The notes: generated from the sequence alone by a model not told the origin. A DNA stretch of 64,000 bases from Halostagnicola sp. A-GB9-2 (GCF_030068615.1 NZ_JASJOC010000001.1:434001-498000); one strand, 5' to 3'; counted from the stretch's first letter, positions 34,465-43,561 are shown. Numbers and translations: made by a program.

Positions 34465-34926
34465 ATGTACGAGGTCTCGGTCAGCCGATCGTTCGTCGCG
34501 CAACACGCCCTCACGGTTGCGGAGGCGGGTCCGGAGGGAACTCTTCACTCTCACCAGTACACGGTGACGGCGACCTTCGCCGGGCCGACGCTCGGCGAAC
34601 ACGGCTATCTCGTCGATATCGACGACCTCAACGACGCGGTCGACGCCGCAGTCGGCCGATTCCGCGACCAATCGTTGAACAAACTCGAGTCCTTCGACGG
34701 ACACAATCCGAGCGTCGAACACTTCTCGCGGATCTTCGGCGATCGGCTCCTCGAATCCCTCGAACCGCCAACGGCGACTCGGCTCCGGATCTCGATGGCG
34801 GAAGACGATATCGCGACGGTACGTCACGAGCGAGCGCTCAAGTCGGGCACCGATTCGGTACCGACAGATCACGAGGCGGAGCGGCACATGCGCGAACAAA
34901 CACCGATGGCATCGGACCGGAGCTGA
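34465..34926 (+). CDS. 6-pyruvoyltetrahydropterin synthase/QueD homologue with altered active site
   Basis: 153 residues from the ATG at 34465. T-fold: three zinc histidines are visible, H14 (VAQHAL) and H28/H30 (LHSHQY), with HSH in place of HGH. The catalytic cysteine four residues before H28 is glutamate (E24), the PTPS-III pattern ExxxH. The Asp-His pair reads RDQSLNKL (D68, Q69), and the substrate glutamate is kept in NPSVEHF (E85). PTPS-III enzymes make 6-hydroxymethyldihydropterin; QueD makes the queuosine/archaeosine precursor. It lies 7 bases before the glycosyltransferase. Confidence 0.82.
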   Translation: MYEVSVSRSFVAQHALTVAEAGPEGTLHSHQYTVTATFAGPTLGEHGYLVDIDDLNDAVDAAVGRFRDQSLNKLESFDGHNPSVEHFSRIFGDRLLESLEPPTATRLRISMAEDDIATVRHERALKSGTDSVPTDHEAERHMREQTPMASDRS

Positions 34927-34932
34927 TGGCGG

Positions 34933-36057
34933 ATGAACATCGGGCTGGTCGTCTACGGCGATCTCGAGCAAACGTCGGGCGGCTACCGGTACGATAGAAA
35001 ACTCGTCTCGGCGCTCGAGGCGCGCGGAGACGGCGTCGATGTGATCTCTATTCCGCGACGGTCGTCTCTCCGGAACCTTGCCGACGGGTTCTCCCGCTCG
35101 CTCCGTACGAGACTGGATCAGCCGTACGACGTGCTCGTCCAGGACGAACTGTGCCACCCGTCGCTTGTGTTCCTCAACTCGCGTCTCGAGCGACCGAATT
35201 CGATCGTTTCGATCGTCCACTCGCTTCGCTCCGCGGGGGCGAACGGGATCCGTGCTCCGCTCTCTCGAACCATAGAGCGGCGGTATCTCGAGAGCGTCAA
35301 CGCGGCGGTCTGTACGAGCCGAGACACGCGCGATCGGACGGTGGCGCTCGCGAATCTTCCAGCGACCGTCGCACCCCCGGGTGGCCGCGTCGAGGGTGCG
35401 GGCGTTCCGACAGCTCGAGTGAGCAGGCGAGCCACGAACGCCGCCGACCCGCTTCGAGTGACGTTCATCGGAAACGTGATCCGCCGAAAGCGCGCCAGGG
35501 CGGTGGTATCCGCGCTCGGCCGAGCCGACTGCGAGTGGCGGTTGACCGTCGTCGGAAGTCTCGAGGAAGAGCCGGCCTACGCCCGGTCGGTGGTCGCCGA
35601 GGTCCGCGATTGCGGCGTCGAGGACCGGGTGACCTTCACCGGCAGGGTGACCGATTCCGAACTCGAGTGCGTCCTCGAGCGAAGCCATGTCCTCGCGGTT
35701 CCCGCTCGCTACGAAGGGTTCGGGATGGTCCACCTCGAGGCGATGGAGTACGGCGTCGTGCCGATCGCGGGCACGGTCGGCGGAGCAGACGAGTTCGTCG
35801 ACCACGGTCGAAACGGATACCTCGTCGACCCGTCTCGCCCGTCGGCGATCACCGCGATAGTCGAGCATCTCGAGGCCGACAGAAACCGCCTCACGGCACT
35901 CGGTGTGGCGGCGCTGGAGACCGCGGTGAAACACCCGCCCTGGGCGGAGACGATGACTCGAGTTCGATCGTTCCTGATCGAACGGGCGTCGGACTCGGAC
36001 CGCTCCGAACCCGGATCGGCTCCGCGGTCGACCCTCGAGTCGGAGTCGTCCCCGTGA
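34933..36057 (+). CDS. Glycosyltransferase family 4 protein
   Basis: 374 residues, GT-B fold. The N-terminal half begins MNIGLVVYGDLEQTSGGYRY (acceptor-binding glycine-rich loop). The C-terminal half has FIGNVIRRKRARAVVSALGR, VTFTGRVTDSELECVLERSH and the donor motif ARYEGFGMVHLEAMEYGVVP, with its E-x7-E glutamates. It transfers a sugar from a nucleotide donor. It is packed between the pterin synthase homologue (7-base gap) and the methyltransferase (34-base gap), so all three are probably one transcript. The final 25 residues are Ser/Pro-rich and variable. Confidence 0.88.
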   Translation: MNIGLVVYGDLEQTSGGYRYDRKLVSALEARGDGVDVISIPRRSSLRNLADGFSRSLRTRLDQPYDVLVQDELCHPSLVFLNSRLERPNSIVSIVHSLRSAGANGIRAPLSRTIERRYLESVNAAVCTSRDTRDRTVALANLPATVAPPGGRVEGAGVPTARVSRRATNAADPLRVTFIGNVIRRKRARAVVSALGRADCEWRLTVVGSLEEEPAYARSVVAEVRDCGVEDRVTFTGRVTDSELECVLERSHVLAVPARYEGFGMVHLEAMEYGVVPIAGTVGGADEFVDHGRNGYLVDPSRPSAITAIVEHLEADRNRLTALGVAALETAVKHPPWAETMTRVRSFLIERASDSDRSEPGSAPRSTLESESSP

Positions 36058-36091
36058 CAAAAATATCAACCTCCACATCAGTATCATCACC

Positions 36092-37042
36092 ATGACACAG
36101 TCACTGCAAGCGTACCTCGAGCACAAACGTACCGTCGACGATCGCGCGCTCAACGACCGGGTCTGGTCGGCGTTCGTCGATGGCCTCGCGGAACTCGCGG
36201 CGTTCGAGGACTCGAACGGCCGACCGAACGAACCAGTTCGAGTTCTCGAGATCGGCGGCGGAGTTGGGACTATGGTCGCGCGACTCGCCGAGCGGGACGC
36301 GTTGGCGCCGTCGGTCTCCTATCGGCTGGTCGACCTCGACGAACGGAACGTCGAGTATGCCCGACAACACCTGCCGGAGTGGCTCGAGGAAGCCGGGTAC
36401 GAGGTCGAACGGAGGCGATCGAGCGTGTTGGCTCGATCGACAGACGAACGGAGCGCCGATCAAACGGTCGAGGTACATCTCGAGGCGGGCGACGCGTTCG
36501 AAGCTCCCGATCGAGACGGCGAACGTTCGGAGGCGGACGCCGTCATCGCAAGCGCCGTCCTCGACACCGTCGACCTCGAGTACGCGCTGGGTCGAATTCC
36601 GGATCTGCTCCGAACCGGCGGACTGTTGTACGCGCCGATCACCTACGACGGGACGACGACGTTCTCGCCCCCCGATCCGCTCGACGAGCGGCTCACGGAG
36701 CTGTACAACCGCCACATGGACGAGATTCGGGACCGACCGGGAAGCAGTCGGGCGGGGCGAGAACTGTTCGCGGCCCTCGACCGACCTGGGAGCGAGTTCG
36801 ACCTCCTCGAGGTCGGCGGCTCCGACTGGATCGTCCGACCCCGCGACGGGGCGTACCCGGCCGACGAAAAGGCGTTCCTCCGACAGCTTCTCGAGACGAT
36901 CGACGGGGCGCTGGCGGCGTATCCGGAGACGGCGCTCGCACCGACGGATCGACAGCGGTGGGTCGATACGCGGCTGTCCCAGCTCGAGCGAGGCGAACTC
37001 AGCCTGATCGCGCGCCACCTCGACGTGCTGGCTCGTCTGTGA
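36092..37042 (+). CDS. SAM-dependent methyltransferase-like protein
   Basis: 316 residues. A class I Rossmann fold is indicated by motif I (VRVLEIGGGVGTMVARLAER), the acidic end of strand 2 (YRLVDLDERNVEYARQHLPE) and strand 4 (AVIASAVLDTVDLEYALGRI) followed by LLRTGGLLYAPITYDG. The N-terminus (about 45 residues) and the C-terminal helical region (from about 190) are extensions that probably bind the substrate. It is the last gene of the 32.3-37.0 kb cluster. Methyl acceptor unknown. Confidence 0.85.
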   Translation: MTQSLQAYLEHKRTVDDRALNDRVWSAFVDGLAELAAFEDSNGRPNEPVRVLEIGGGVGTMVARLAERDALAPSVSYRLVDLDERNVEYARQHLPEWLEEAGYEVERRRSSVLARSTDERSADQTVEVHLEAGDAFEAPDRDGERSEADAVIASAVLDTVDLEYALGRIPDLLRTGGLLYAPITYDGTTTFSPPDPLDERLTELYNRHMDEIRDRPGSSRAGRELFAALDRPGSEFDLLEVGGSDWIVRPRDGAYPADEKAFLRQLLETIDGALAAYPETALAPTDRQRWVDTRLSQLERGELSLIARHLDVLARL

Positions 37043-37092
37043 GCGACCTCCTCTGCAAACGAGCCGGGAAGCCGCGTGGTATCCGGACGGAA

Positions 37093-37776
37093 TTACTCGC
37101 CGACAGCGGTCCTCTCGGCGTCGGTCGCCCCCAACCACCACGCGATTCGATCGATTTCGAGGCGACGAAACGACGTCTTCATCGCGAGCCACTCACAGGA
37201 TGCGATCGAACGGAGCGGATTCGACGCGTCGAGCGCCGGCGAATCGATTTCGGTAGAGATCGACTCGAGAAACGCCGCAACCGCAGGATCCGGTTTGACC
37301 GTGTCGACGCCGGCGAGGATCCGGAGGTACTGCACGCTCGAGGGGCCGACGCCGGAGATACCGCCGATCGGGTCGGCTTCGTACCGGTAGATGTCCGCCT
37401 CGGCCGCCCAGACCTGTAACGATTCGAGGTCGCCGTCCTCCGGACGACGCTCGAGTCGATCGGCGATCTCGAGTAGCACGTGGCGTTTGCGCCGAGCGCC
37501 GACGGCTTCGACGAGGTCGTCGTCCTCGAGCGTGAGCGACGCGAGATCCGACAGGGACGCGAGCCGACCGCTCTCGACGAACGAGTCGCGAAATCGCTCG
37601 ACGGTCGGCTGGATCCCGCCGGTGAAGCTCTGGCCGGTCGTCGAAGCGGCGGCCTCCGTAACCAGAAGGAGTGGGTTGGATCCGGTGAATCGATCGAACT
37701 CCAGAAACGCGTCTGCGAGCGCTTTGTAGGGTATCCCTTCCGCGCGTCGCTCGAGGATCGCCTCGACGGTACTCAT
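37093..37776 (-). CDS. HhH-GPD-like (endonuclease III fold) protein
   Basis: 227 residues from the ATG at 37776. A helix-hairpin-helix is visible in GGISGVGPSSVQYLRILAGV, followed by DTVKPDPAVAAFLESI, the spacing seen in endonuclease III/HhH-GPD DNA glycosylases (the aspartate of DTHV corresponds to DTVK). No 4Fe-4S cysteine cluster. It may bind DNA but enzyme activity is not assured, since the catalytic lysine position is not clear. Convergent with the methyltransferase gene. Confidence 0.6.
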   Translation of the reverse strand: MSTVEAILERRAEGIPYKALADAFLEFDRFTGSNPLLLVTEAAASTTGQSFTGGIQPTVERFRDSFVESGRLASLSDLASLTLEDDDLVEAVGARRKRHVLLEIADRLERRPEDGDLESLQVWAAEADIYRYEADPIGGISGVGPSSVQYLRILAGVDTVKPDPAVAAFLESISTEIDSPALDASNPLRSIASCEWLAMKTSFRRLEIDRIAWWLGATDAERTAVGE

Positions 37777-37892
37777 ACTGTTCGCTCGAGGGAATTCAGG
37801 TTGGAACGAAATAGTCCTATCGGCGAATCGAAGTCGGGGGTGGACGTTGCTCGAAGGGAGCAACTGGCGAAGCGTACGAAGTGAGCCGGGGC

Positions 37893-38876
37893 CTACTCGA
37901 GGCCCTCCGGGGCGTGATTCGTGATCGTCGTGTGTGCCCCGATGAGCGCACCCGCCAGATCCAAGTTCTCGAGGTGGGTCCCCTCGTCGATGATCGAGCG
38001 ACGAATATCGCCGTTTCGAACCGTGGCGTCGGGGAAGATGACGGCGTGGTCGAGATCCGTCTCCTCGAGCGTCGCGCCGTCCATCACGTGGACGTTGTCG
38101 CCGATCGTGGCGTTCTCGAGGGTGGCCGTGTCGGCGATCATCGACTTCCCGTTGAGGTGCCAGGCGACCGCGTTGAGGTAACTCTCCGGCGTGCCGATAT
38201 CGAACCACGCGTCCTCGAACGTGTACGCGTGCGTTTGCACCCGGTTCTGGAGCCACTGGACGAACCAGCCCGGCTCGTCCGGGTTGTTGCCGTCCTCGAG
38301 GTACGTCCCGAGGAGCGACAGCGCATCTTGGGGAAACGCATAGCACGCGATAGAGACGAGCGTGCTCTTCGGGTCGTCGGGTTTTTCCTGAAAGTCTACG
38401 ACTCGATCGCCCTCGAGTTCGACCAGGCCGTAGGACGACGCCTTCTCTCTCGAGCCGACGTCGTAGGCGGCGAGCGTCGGCGTCTCCTTTCGTTCGAAGT
38501 AATCGAGGAAGTCGGAAACGTCGAAGCTGATCAGATTGTCGCCGGCGATAACGAGCAGGTCGTCGTCGACTTCTTCTCGTTCGACGAGTTGGGCGAGCGC
38601 GCCGACGACGCCGAACTTGTCGGCTTCTTCGCTGGTATCTTCGATGGAGAGGCGGGGCTTTTCGAACTCGGTCTCTGCGAGATGGGTCTCGAAATCCGGC
38701 GCGAACCGTTCGTTCGTGCTCACGTAGACTTCGTCGATCCGATCGTCGTTCTCGAGGGACTGAAAGATCCGATCGATGACGGTGGAGTCGCCGATGGGGA
38801 GGAACATCTTGGGCCGATGTTTCGTAATCGGCCACATCCGGGTCGCGTACCCACCTGCAAGGACGACGGCCTTCAT
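37893..38876 (-). CDS. Sugar-phosphate nucleotidyltransferase with left-handed beta-helix tail
   Basis: 327 residues from the ATG at 38876. The nucleotide-binding signature is AVVLAGGYATRMWPITKHRP; DLLVIAGDNLISFD carries the metal-binding aspartate and FQEKPDDPKS the sugar-binding loop. The C-terminus from about residue 235 (GKSMIADTATLENATIGDNV, VIFPDATVRNGDIRRSII) has hexapeptide-like repeats of a left-handed beta helix. It makes an NDP-sugar (UDP-, dTDP- or GDP-) for glycosylation. It could supply the glycosyltransferase 2 kb away or AglJ. Divergent from the HTH-zinc-ribbon regulator. Confidence 0.85.
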   Translation of the reverse strand: MKAVVLAGGYATRMWPITKHRPKMFLPIGDSTVIDRIFQSLENDDRIDEVYVSTNERFAPDFETHLAETEFEKPRLSIEDTSEEADKFGVVGALAQLVEREEVDDDLLVIAGDNLISFDVSDFLDYFERKETPTLAAYDVGSREKASSYGLVELEGDRVVDFQEKPDDPKSTLVSIACYAFPQDALSLLGTYLEDGNNPDEPGWFVQWLQNRVQTHAYTFEDAWFDIGTPESYLNAVAWHLNGKSMIADTATLENATIGDNVHVMDGATLEETDLDHAVIFPDATVRNGDIRRSIIDEGTHLENLDLAGALIGAHTTITNHAPEGLE

Positions 38877-38984
38877 GGCACGGATTTCACCGGCTGGATG
38901 TAAGTCACTTACCCTTTCTACAGTTTCAGACCGCCCATCGAGCGAATACCAACACGTAAGCCGTCCCGGCCACTCCAAGCAACT

Positions 38985-39275
38985 ATGCGAGAGGCAGACG
39001 AAACGACCCGACAGCGTCTCGCAGACGCCCTCCGAAAAGACGCTGCGACGCCGAGCGAGTTGGCAGTTCAACTTGATCTAACACCCAATTCGATCGTTCG
39101 ACACGCCAAACACGTCGCTCGATCGGTCGACGGCGACGGCGAGGAGTTTCTCGTGGCACCGCCGACGTGTCGCGACTGCGGGTTCGACGACTACGACGAC
39201 CTGCTTAACCTTCCGTCGCGGTGTCCCTCCTGCAAGAGCGAGTCGATAGCCGAACCGACCTTCACCATCGAATGA
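38985..39275 (+). CDS. HTH + zinc-ribbon predicted transcription regulator
   Basis: 96 residues. An ArsR-like helix-turn-helix (TPSELAVQLDLTPNSIVRHA) is followed by a zinc ribbon (CRDCGFDDYDDLLNLPSRCP and a second CPSC pair), the arrangement of the archaeal COG3357 family. Role unknown; divergent from the nucleotidyltransferase with a 108-base promoter gap, so regulation of that gene is possible. Confidence 0.8.
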   Translation: MREADETTRQRLADALRKDAATPSELAVQLDLTPNSIVRHAKHVARSVDGDGEEFLVAPPTCRDCGFDDYDDLLNLPSRCPSCKSESIAEPTFTIE

Positions 39276-39414
39276 GCACCCCACGTTCCGTTACCGAGGA
39301 TGCTGTCTCGCTCGAGACAGTATCGAGAACCGGACGGAGATGGAAGCGTTTCGACACTAATATTTACCGGGCAGGCTAGAAGCTGTACGTGACCCGCCGC
39401 GGCTCGAGGAATTC

Positions 39415-39786
39415 ATGACTACGCCAGCCCACTCAACGACCGACTGCGCCGAGTTCGTCCTGGCAGCACTCGACTGGCTCGAGTCCCAGGAAGCGCCATC
39501 GACGGCAGTCGAAGACGGACTCGAACTGCTTGCCGATCAGCGCCGACGGCTCTTGCTCGAGGTGATGCAAAACTACGGCGAATCGATCACCCTCCCCGAC
39601 GCGGCAGAGGAAGTTGCGAAGCGAGAAACGGGCGAGCCCGTCTCGGAGATATCGGCCCAAACGGTCGCCAACGTCTACATCTCGCTGTACCACGATCACC
39701 TTCCGCGGCTCGTCGAAGCCGAGTTAGTCGAGTACAATCAGGATCGCGACCTCGTTTCGCCCGGCCCGCTTCGGTACTCGGAGTGA
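39415..39786 (+). CDS. DUF7344 winged-helix protein (short form)
   Basis: 123 residues. The core LELLADQRRRLLLEVMQNYG, VANVYISLYHDHLPRLVEAE and LVEYNQDRDLVSPGPLRYSE is the same winged-helix type as the protein at 5221-5880 but lacks the membrane tail. Haloarchaeal family, function not established. Its own promoter lies in the 139-base upstream gap. Confidence 0.75.
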   Translation: MTTPAHSTTDCAEFVLAALDWLESQEAPSTAVEDGLELLADQRRRLLLEVMQNYGESITLPDAAEEVAKRETGEPVSEISAQTVANVYISLYHDHLPRLVEAELVEYNQDRDLVSPGPLRYSE

Positions 39787-39896
39787 GGAGAGGCCTCGGT
39801 CGCGTTGGTGCAATTCTCGGTCGTGTGGGTGCGTTTGAGAAGCCGCTGGGCCCGAGGTCCGCGTTCACTTCTCGAGGACAACGGAGAGATACCCGA

Positions 39897-40322
39897 TCAG
39901 AACTCGACGTTCGAGGTCGAGGTGCGATCGACCTCGTCCTCCGGGATCGGGCCGGGGCCAAGCAGGTCGTAGGCATCGTCGGCGAGATACACGGCACCGT
40001 CGTCGACTGCGACCTCGATATCGGGGAGATGGGCCCCTTCGCAGGGCCCGAACGTGCACTCTCCCGAACCCGCCTCGAAGTAGGCGCCGTGGTTTTCGCA
40101 GATAATCTCGCCGTTTCGCATCGAAGCGCCCGATCCCTTGTCGAGTTTGATGTGCGTAAAGTGCTGACAGTAGTTCAGCCAGCACTCGATTCCGCCGTTT
40201 TCTCGAACGAGTATCGCCTCCCGGACCTCGTTCGCATCGCCGTCGGTCTCGACGACGCGAAATACGTACGTCGACTCGTCGGGAACAGCCTCGAGCGCTG
40301 CGATACGGCGTGTCGGATCCAT
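39897..40322 (-). CDS. Rieske [2Fe-2S] ferredoxin-like protein
   Basis: 141 residues. Rieske ligands are C52-x-H54 (YCQHFTHIKLDKG) and C75-x2-H78 (IICENHGAYFEAGSGECTFG), with the loop GPCEGAHLP. There is no membrane anchor, so it resembles the soluble ferredoxin component of dioxygenase-type systems or a regulatory Rieske protein. No oxygenase is adjacent. Convergent with the DUF7344 gene. Confidence 0.85.
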   Translation of the reverse strand: MDPTRRIAALEAVPDESTYVFRVVETDGDANEVREAILVRENGGIECWLNYCQHFTHIKLDKGSGASMRNGEIICENHGAYFEAGSGECTFGPCEGAHLPDIEVAVDDGAVYLADDAYDLLGPGPIPEDEVDRTSTSNVEF

Positions 40323-40679
40323 CAGCTATCGGTTTTTATCGTATTGTGGTGAACGTTACGGACCTCGTTTCGAGAGACGCAGGAGCGAACCGACGCGTTC
40401 GGGCGGTCTCCGACAACACGACCGGCCGAACGTTGAGCATTACGTGATAAATCCGACAGCGAAGTCCGTACGCTGGAGATGATCACTGTTACCTCCTTCT
40501 GTTAAAAACCGATCTCCGACGGGTTGAATCGGATTCGATCGTCACTGAGAACCGTCTTCTGTGGCTTCGGAGCGATTCGCGAAACGCCCTCGCCGGTCGT
40601 TTGCTCTCCGCACAAGTCGACGACAGGGTATCAAGCCGATGACCAGGGCCTACCCGAATCGGGATGAACTCGAGTCCCT
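40323..40679. other. Gene-free gap between the Rieske protein and TrkH
   Basis: 357 bases with no supported frame; short open frames here have no recognisable protein character. It contains the promoter of the Rieske gene at its left end and the transcript end of trkH at its right. No palindrome or repeat stood out. Confidence 0.5.
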
Positions 40680-42218
40680 TCAGGATCGCCAGTACGCGGC
40701 TGTGAGCAAAACCAACACCGGAAAAATCTCGAGGCGGCCGATCCACATATAGAGAATCATGAGGAGCTTTGAGCTCATCGGGAACTCGTTGTACCCTCCC
40801 ATTGGGCCAACGACACCGAAGCCTGGTCCGATGTTACCGAGCGTTGCGATGGACGCTGTTAGAAGGTCGAGCGTGTGGGGATCGAAGTCTGCCGTTCGAG
40901 ATGTGTCGGCAGCAAGCAATAGGAACCCGCTAAAAAACAGTATAAGGAATAGCAGTGTGAACGCGTAAATTCCTCGGATAGCTTCCTCGTCGAGCGTTTT
41001 TCCGTTCATTCGAACGGGCCGAACCGCTTCCGGATGGATCGTCGTGAAAATCTCACGTCGCAGTGATTTGATGATCACCAGCCAACGAAGAATTTTGATT
41101 CCGCCACCGGTCGAACCAGCTGACCCACCGAGGAACATCACGAACAACAGCAGCGCTTTCGCCGGATTGCCCCACGCGTCGAAGTCCATATTCGCATAGC
41201 CCGTCGAATTGGTCAACGACGCGATCTGGAACGCGGCGTACCGAGCCGATCGTTCTATGTTTCCGCCAATCTGGCCAGTTTCTGTAGTCTGAAGGGTTGC
41301 GTCGAAAAAGAGAAGAACGGTTCCGACGAGTGAAAACACCGTTACAGCACCGAAATAGAATCGGAATTCGTTGTCGCGTAATATAGCCCAGGGATCTCCC
41401 GAGATGACGTACCACCACAGCACGAAGTTGACGCCAGCGATGAACATGAACGGGATGATGAGCCACTGAACGATCGGCGAGAAAGCCTCAATGCTCCGGG
41501 CTTCCGGGGAAAACCCGCCGGTCGGAAGGGTCGTAAACCCGTGGGCAAACGCGTTGTACAGGCCCATATTCGGCGCGAGGCCTGCAAGATGGAGGGTGTA
41601 CAGTAACGCGATCAAGAGGACGGTAAATCCGATATAGGCGATCCACAGCACGCGAGCAGTTTCGGCGATGTGAGGGGTGAGTTTCGAAATCCCCGGACCG
41701 GGCACTTCGGCTTTCATCAATTGGGCACCACCGACAGCCATCTGCGAGAGGATTGCGACGGCCAGAACGATGATTCCCATTCCACCGAGCCACTGGGTCA
41801 GCTGGCGCCACATCATGATAGCCCGGGAGTGCGTATCAAACGAAATATCTCCCATCACCGTCGCCCCTGTGGTTGTGAAGCCACTCATACTTTCGAACAG
41901 GGCATTTACGGGATGGGCGATCGTCCCGTTTCCCGTCAGAATGTATGGAACAGCTCCGAAGACAGCCGCGAACAACCACGTGAACGCAACCACGAAGAAC
42001 GCTTCTCGAGCACCCGGAGTGGGATTGGGATCGAACCGTCGAAGTGATATGCCGAATCCGGCCGTGAGAACCATCGAGACGACGAATACCCAGAGATCTT
42101 CACCGCCGTACCCTAACGCAACGACTATCGGGACGACGAACGCAAGCGAAAGAAAAGTAAGGAGCGTCCCAACGAGGCTCAAACCGGCGCGCCAGTCGAC
42201 CCGGAAGTAATGGCGCAT
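40680..42218 (-). CDS. trkH: TrkH family potassium channel subunit
   Basis: 512 residues with four M1-P-M2-like repeats. Filter-loop segments are visible: MSGFTTTGATVMGD, AFAHGFTTLPTGGFSP, TNSTGYANMDFDAWG and ATLGNIGPGFGVVGP. It carries K+ into the cell, gated by TrkA. It overlaps the trkA gene by four bases (ATGA), so the two are translated together. The last helix is followed by LLMILYMWIGRLEIFPVLVL, typical of TrkH. Confidence 0.93.
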   Translation of the reverse strand: MRHYFRVDWRAGLSLVGTLLTFLSLAFVVPIVVALGYGGEDLWVFVVSMVLTAGFGISLRRFDPNPTPGAREAFFVVAFTWLFAAVFGAVPYILTGNGTIAHPVNALFESMSGFTTTGATVMGDISFDTHSRAIMMWRQLTQWLGGMGIIVLAVAILSQMAVGGAQLMKAEVPGPGISKLTPHIAETARVLWIAYIGFTVLLIALLYTLHLAGLAPNMGLYNAFAHGFTTLPTGGFSPEARSIEAFSPIVQWLIIPFMFIAGVNFVLWWYVISGDPWAILRDNEFRFYFGAVTVFSLVGTVLLFFDATLQTTETGQIGGNIERSARYAAFQIASLTNSTGYANMDFDAWGNPAKALLLFVMFLGGSAGSTGGGIKILRWLVIIKSLRREIFTTIHPEAVRPVRMNGKTLDEEAIRGIYAFTLLFLILFFSGFLLLAADTSRTADFDPHTLDLLTASIATLGNIGPGFGVVGPMGGYNEFPMSSKLLMILYMWIGRLEIFPVLVLLTAAYWRS

Positions 42219-43561
42219 CAGATCGCCTCAACGACCTCATCGAGGACTTCCGAGTCGACAAACACGACGATATGATCCCCTGGTTTGATGACCGTCGTGC
42301 CACGAGGTGTTACGAGTTCACCGCCCCGAGAGATCGCCCCGATGATGACCCCGTCTGGGAGGGCATCCATCGAATCCTGGATCTGCTGTCCGATGATATC
42401 GCTGTCGAGCGTGGCTTCGATTTCGATTACTTCCGCACGGTCGTGTTCGAGCATCGCGACCTTCTCGGTACGGTTCGTCCGTGTGAATCGAACGATCTCT
42501 TCGGACGTTTCTTCTCGGGGGTTGATCGCGACGTCGATACCGACGGTTTCGAACAATTCGGCGTACTCGAGATTCTCGATGATAGCAACCGTTCGATCGA
42601 CACCGAGCCGTCGAGCCAGTAGTGACACAAGCAGGTTCTTTTCGTCGCTACCGAGCGAAGAGATGACGATATCGGCTTCGTCGATGTGCTCTCGCCCGAG
42701 GAATTCGATGTCAGTTGCGTCACTCTTGAGAACCGTCGTGTGAGGGAGCTCCTCCGCGACTTCGCGAGCGCGATCGTGATCTTGCTCGATCAGTCGCGGA
42801 CGGTAGCCGTGATTCTCGAACTCTCGAGCCGCTTGATATCCGATCTCGCTCGCGCCGACGATGACGATCTCGTCACTGTCGGCCCGATTGTTCCTTGTGA
42901 TATCGTCTGCGAATGTAGTTACTGAATCGGCGCTTCCGATGACAACGACGCGGTCACCCGGCTGGATTACCGCCTCACCGGTGACGACGATCATGTCGTC
43001 GTCGCGGAAGATCGCCGCGAACGTCAGCGAGTCGTATCGATCGGCTTCTCGGACGGGCTGATTGGCGATCGGACTATCCGTGGCAATTTCGAACTCTGCC
43101 GTACGAACGAGTCCGCCGATGAACGTATCGACGTCCTGTGCCGCAGGAAGTCCCGAAATGCGGAAAATCGTCTGGGCGGTCAACAGATCCGTACAGACCA
43201 TGAAGTCGACGCCGAATCCGCCCTGGGATCCCTCCCAGGTTTCGAGCAAGGTCCGTCGCCTGACACGAGCGATGGTGAAGGCGTCAGTCGCCGTCTTGAC
43301 GCTCCCGCAGATGACGACGTTTGACTCGTCACTATCGGTACAAGCGATCACTAAATCAGCTCGCTCGACGCCTGCCTCGCGAAGCGTCTCTATCGTCGTC
43401 CCGTCTCCGTGGATGGCAAGGACATCGTGGGAGTACGTCAGTTCTTCGACGACCCGGTCATCACGATCGATCACGATCACGTCATTAGAGGGCGCGAGAT
43501 TGCTGGCGATCGACTGACCGACTTCACCAGCACCGACGACGATTACGCGCACAGGAACCAC
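42218..43561 (-). CDS. trkA: TrkA potassium regulatory protein, two RCK modules
   Basis: 447 residues with two tandem RCK_N-RCK_C units. The first starts RVIVVGAGEVGQSIASNLAP (NAD-binding), the second EIVIVGASEIGYQAAREFEN. RCK_C parts end VVVIGSADSVTTFADDI and GDHIVVFVDSEVLDEVVEAI. It binds NAD(H) and probably adenine nucleotides and gates the TrkH channel. Its stop codon overlaps the trkH start, so it is the first gene of this pair. Divergent or independent of the upstream transporter, which lies 54 bases away on the same strand. Confidence 0.93.
   Translation of the reverse strand: MVPVRVIVVGAGEVGQSIASNLAPSNDVIVIDRDDRVVEELTYSHDVLAIHGDGTTIETLREAGVERADLVIACTDSDESNVVICGSVKTATDAFTIARVRRRTLLETWEGSQGGFGVDFMVCTDLLTAQTIFRISGLPAAQDVDTFIGGLVRTAEFEIATDSPIANQPVREADRYDSLTFAAIFRDDDMIVVTGEAVIQPGDRVVVIGSADSVTTFADDITRNNRADSDEIVIVGASEIGYQAAREFENHGYRPRLIEQDHDRAREVAEELPHTTVLKSDATDIEFLGREHIDEADIVISSLGSDEKNLLVSLLARRLGVDRTVAIIENLEYAELFETVGIDVAINPREETSEEIVRFTRTNRTEKVAMLEHDRAEVIEIEATLDSDIIGQQIQDSMDALPDGVIIGAISRGGELVTPRGTTVIKPGDHIVVFVDSEVLDEVVEAI

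Noticed and set aside
34351-36153. 600-codon open frame on the minus strand opposite the pterin-synthase and glycosyltransferase genes
   Set aside because: The plus-strand genes carry clear family motifs; the reverse frame is arginine-rich with no domain and is an antisense shadow.
37777-38835. Fusion of the HhH protein with an upstream 350-codon extension
   Set aside because: The extension lies in the nucleotidyltransferase gene in another frame and is arginine-rich. The HhH family begins at the ATG at 37776.
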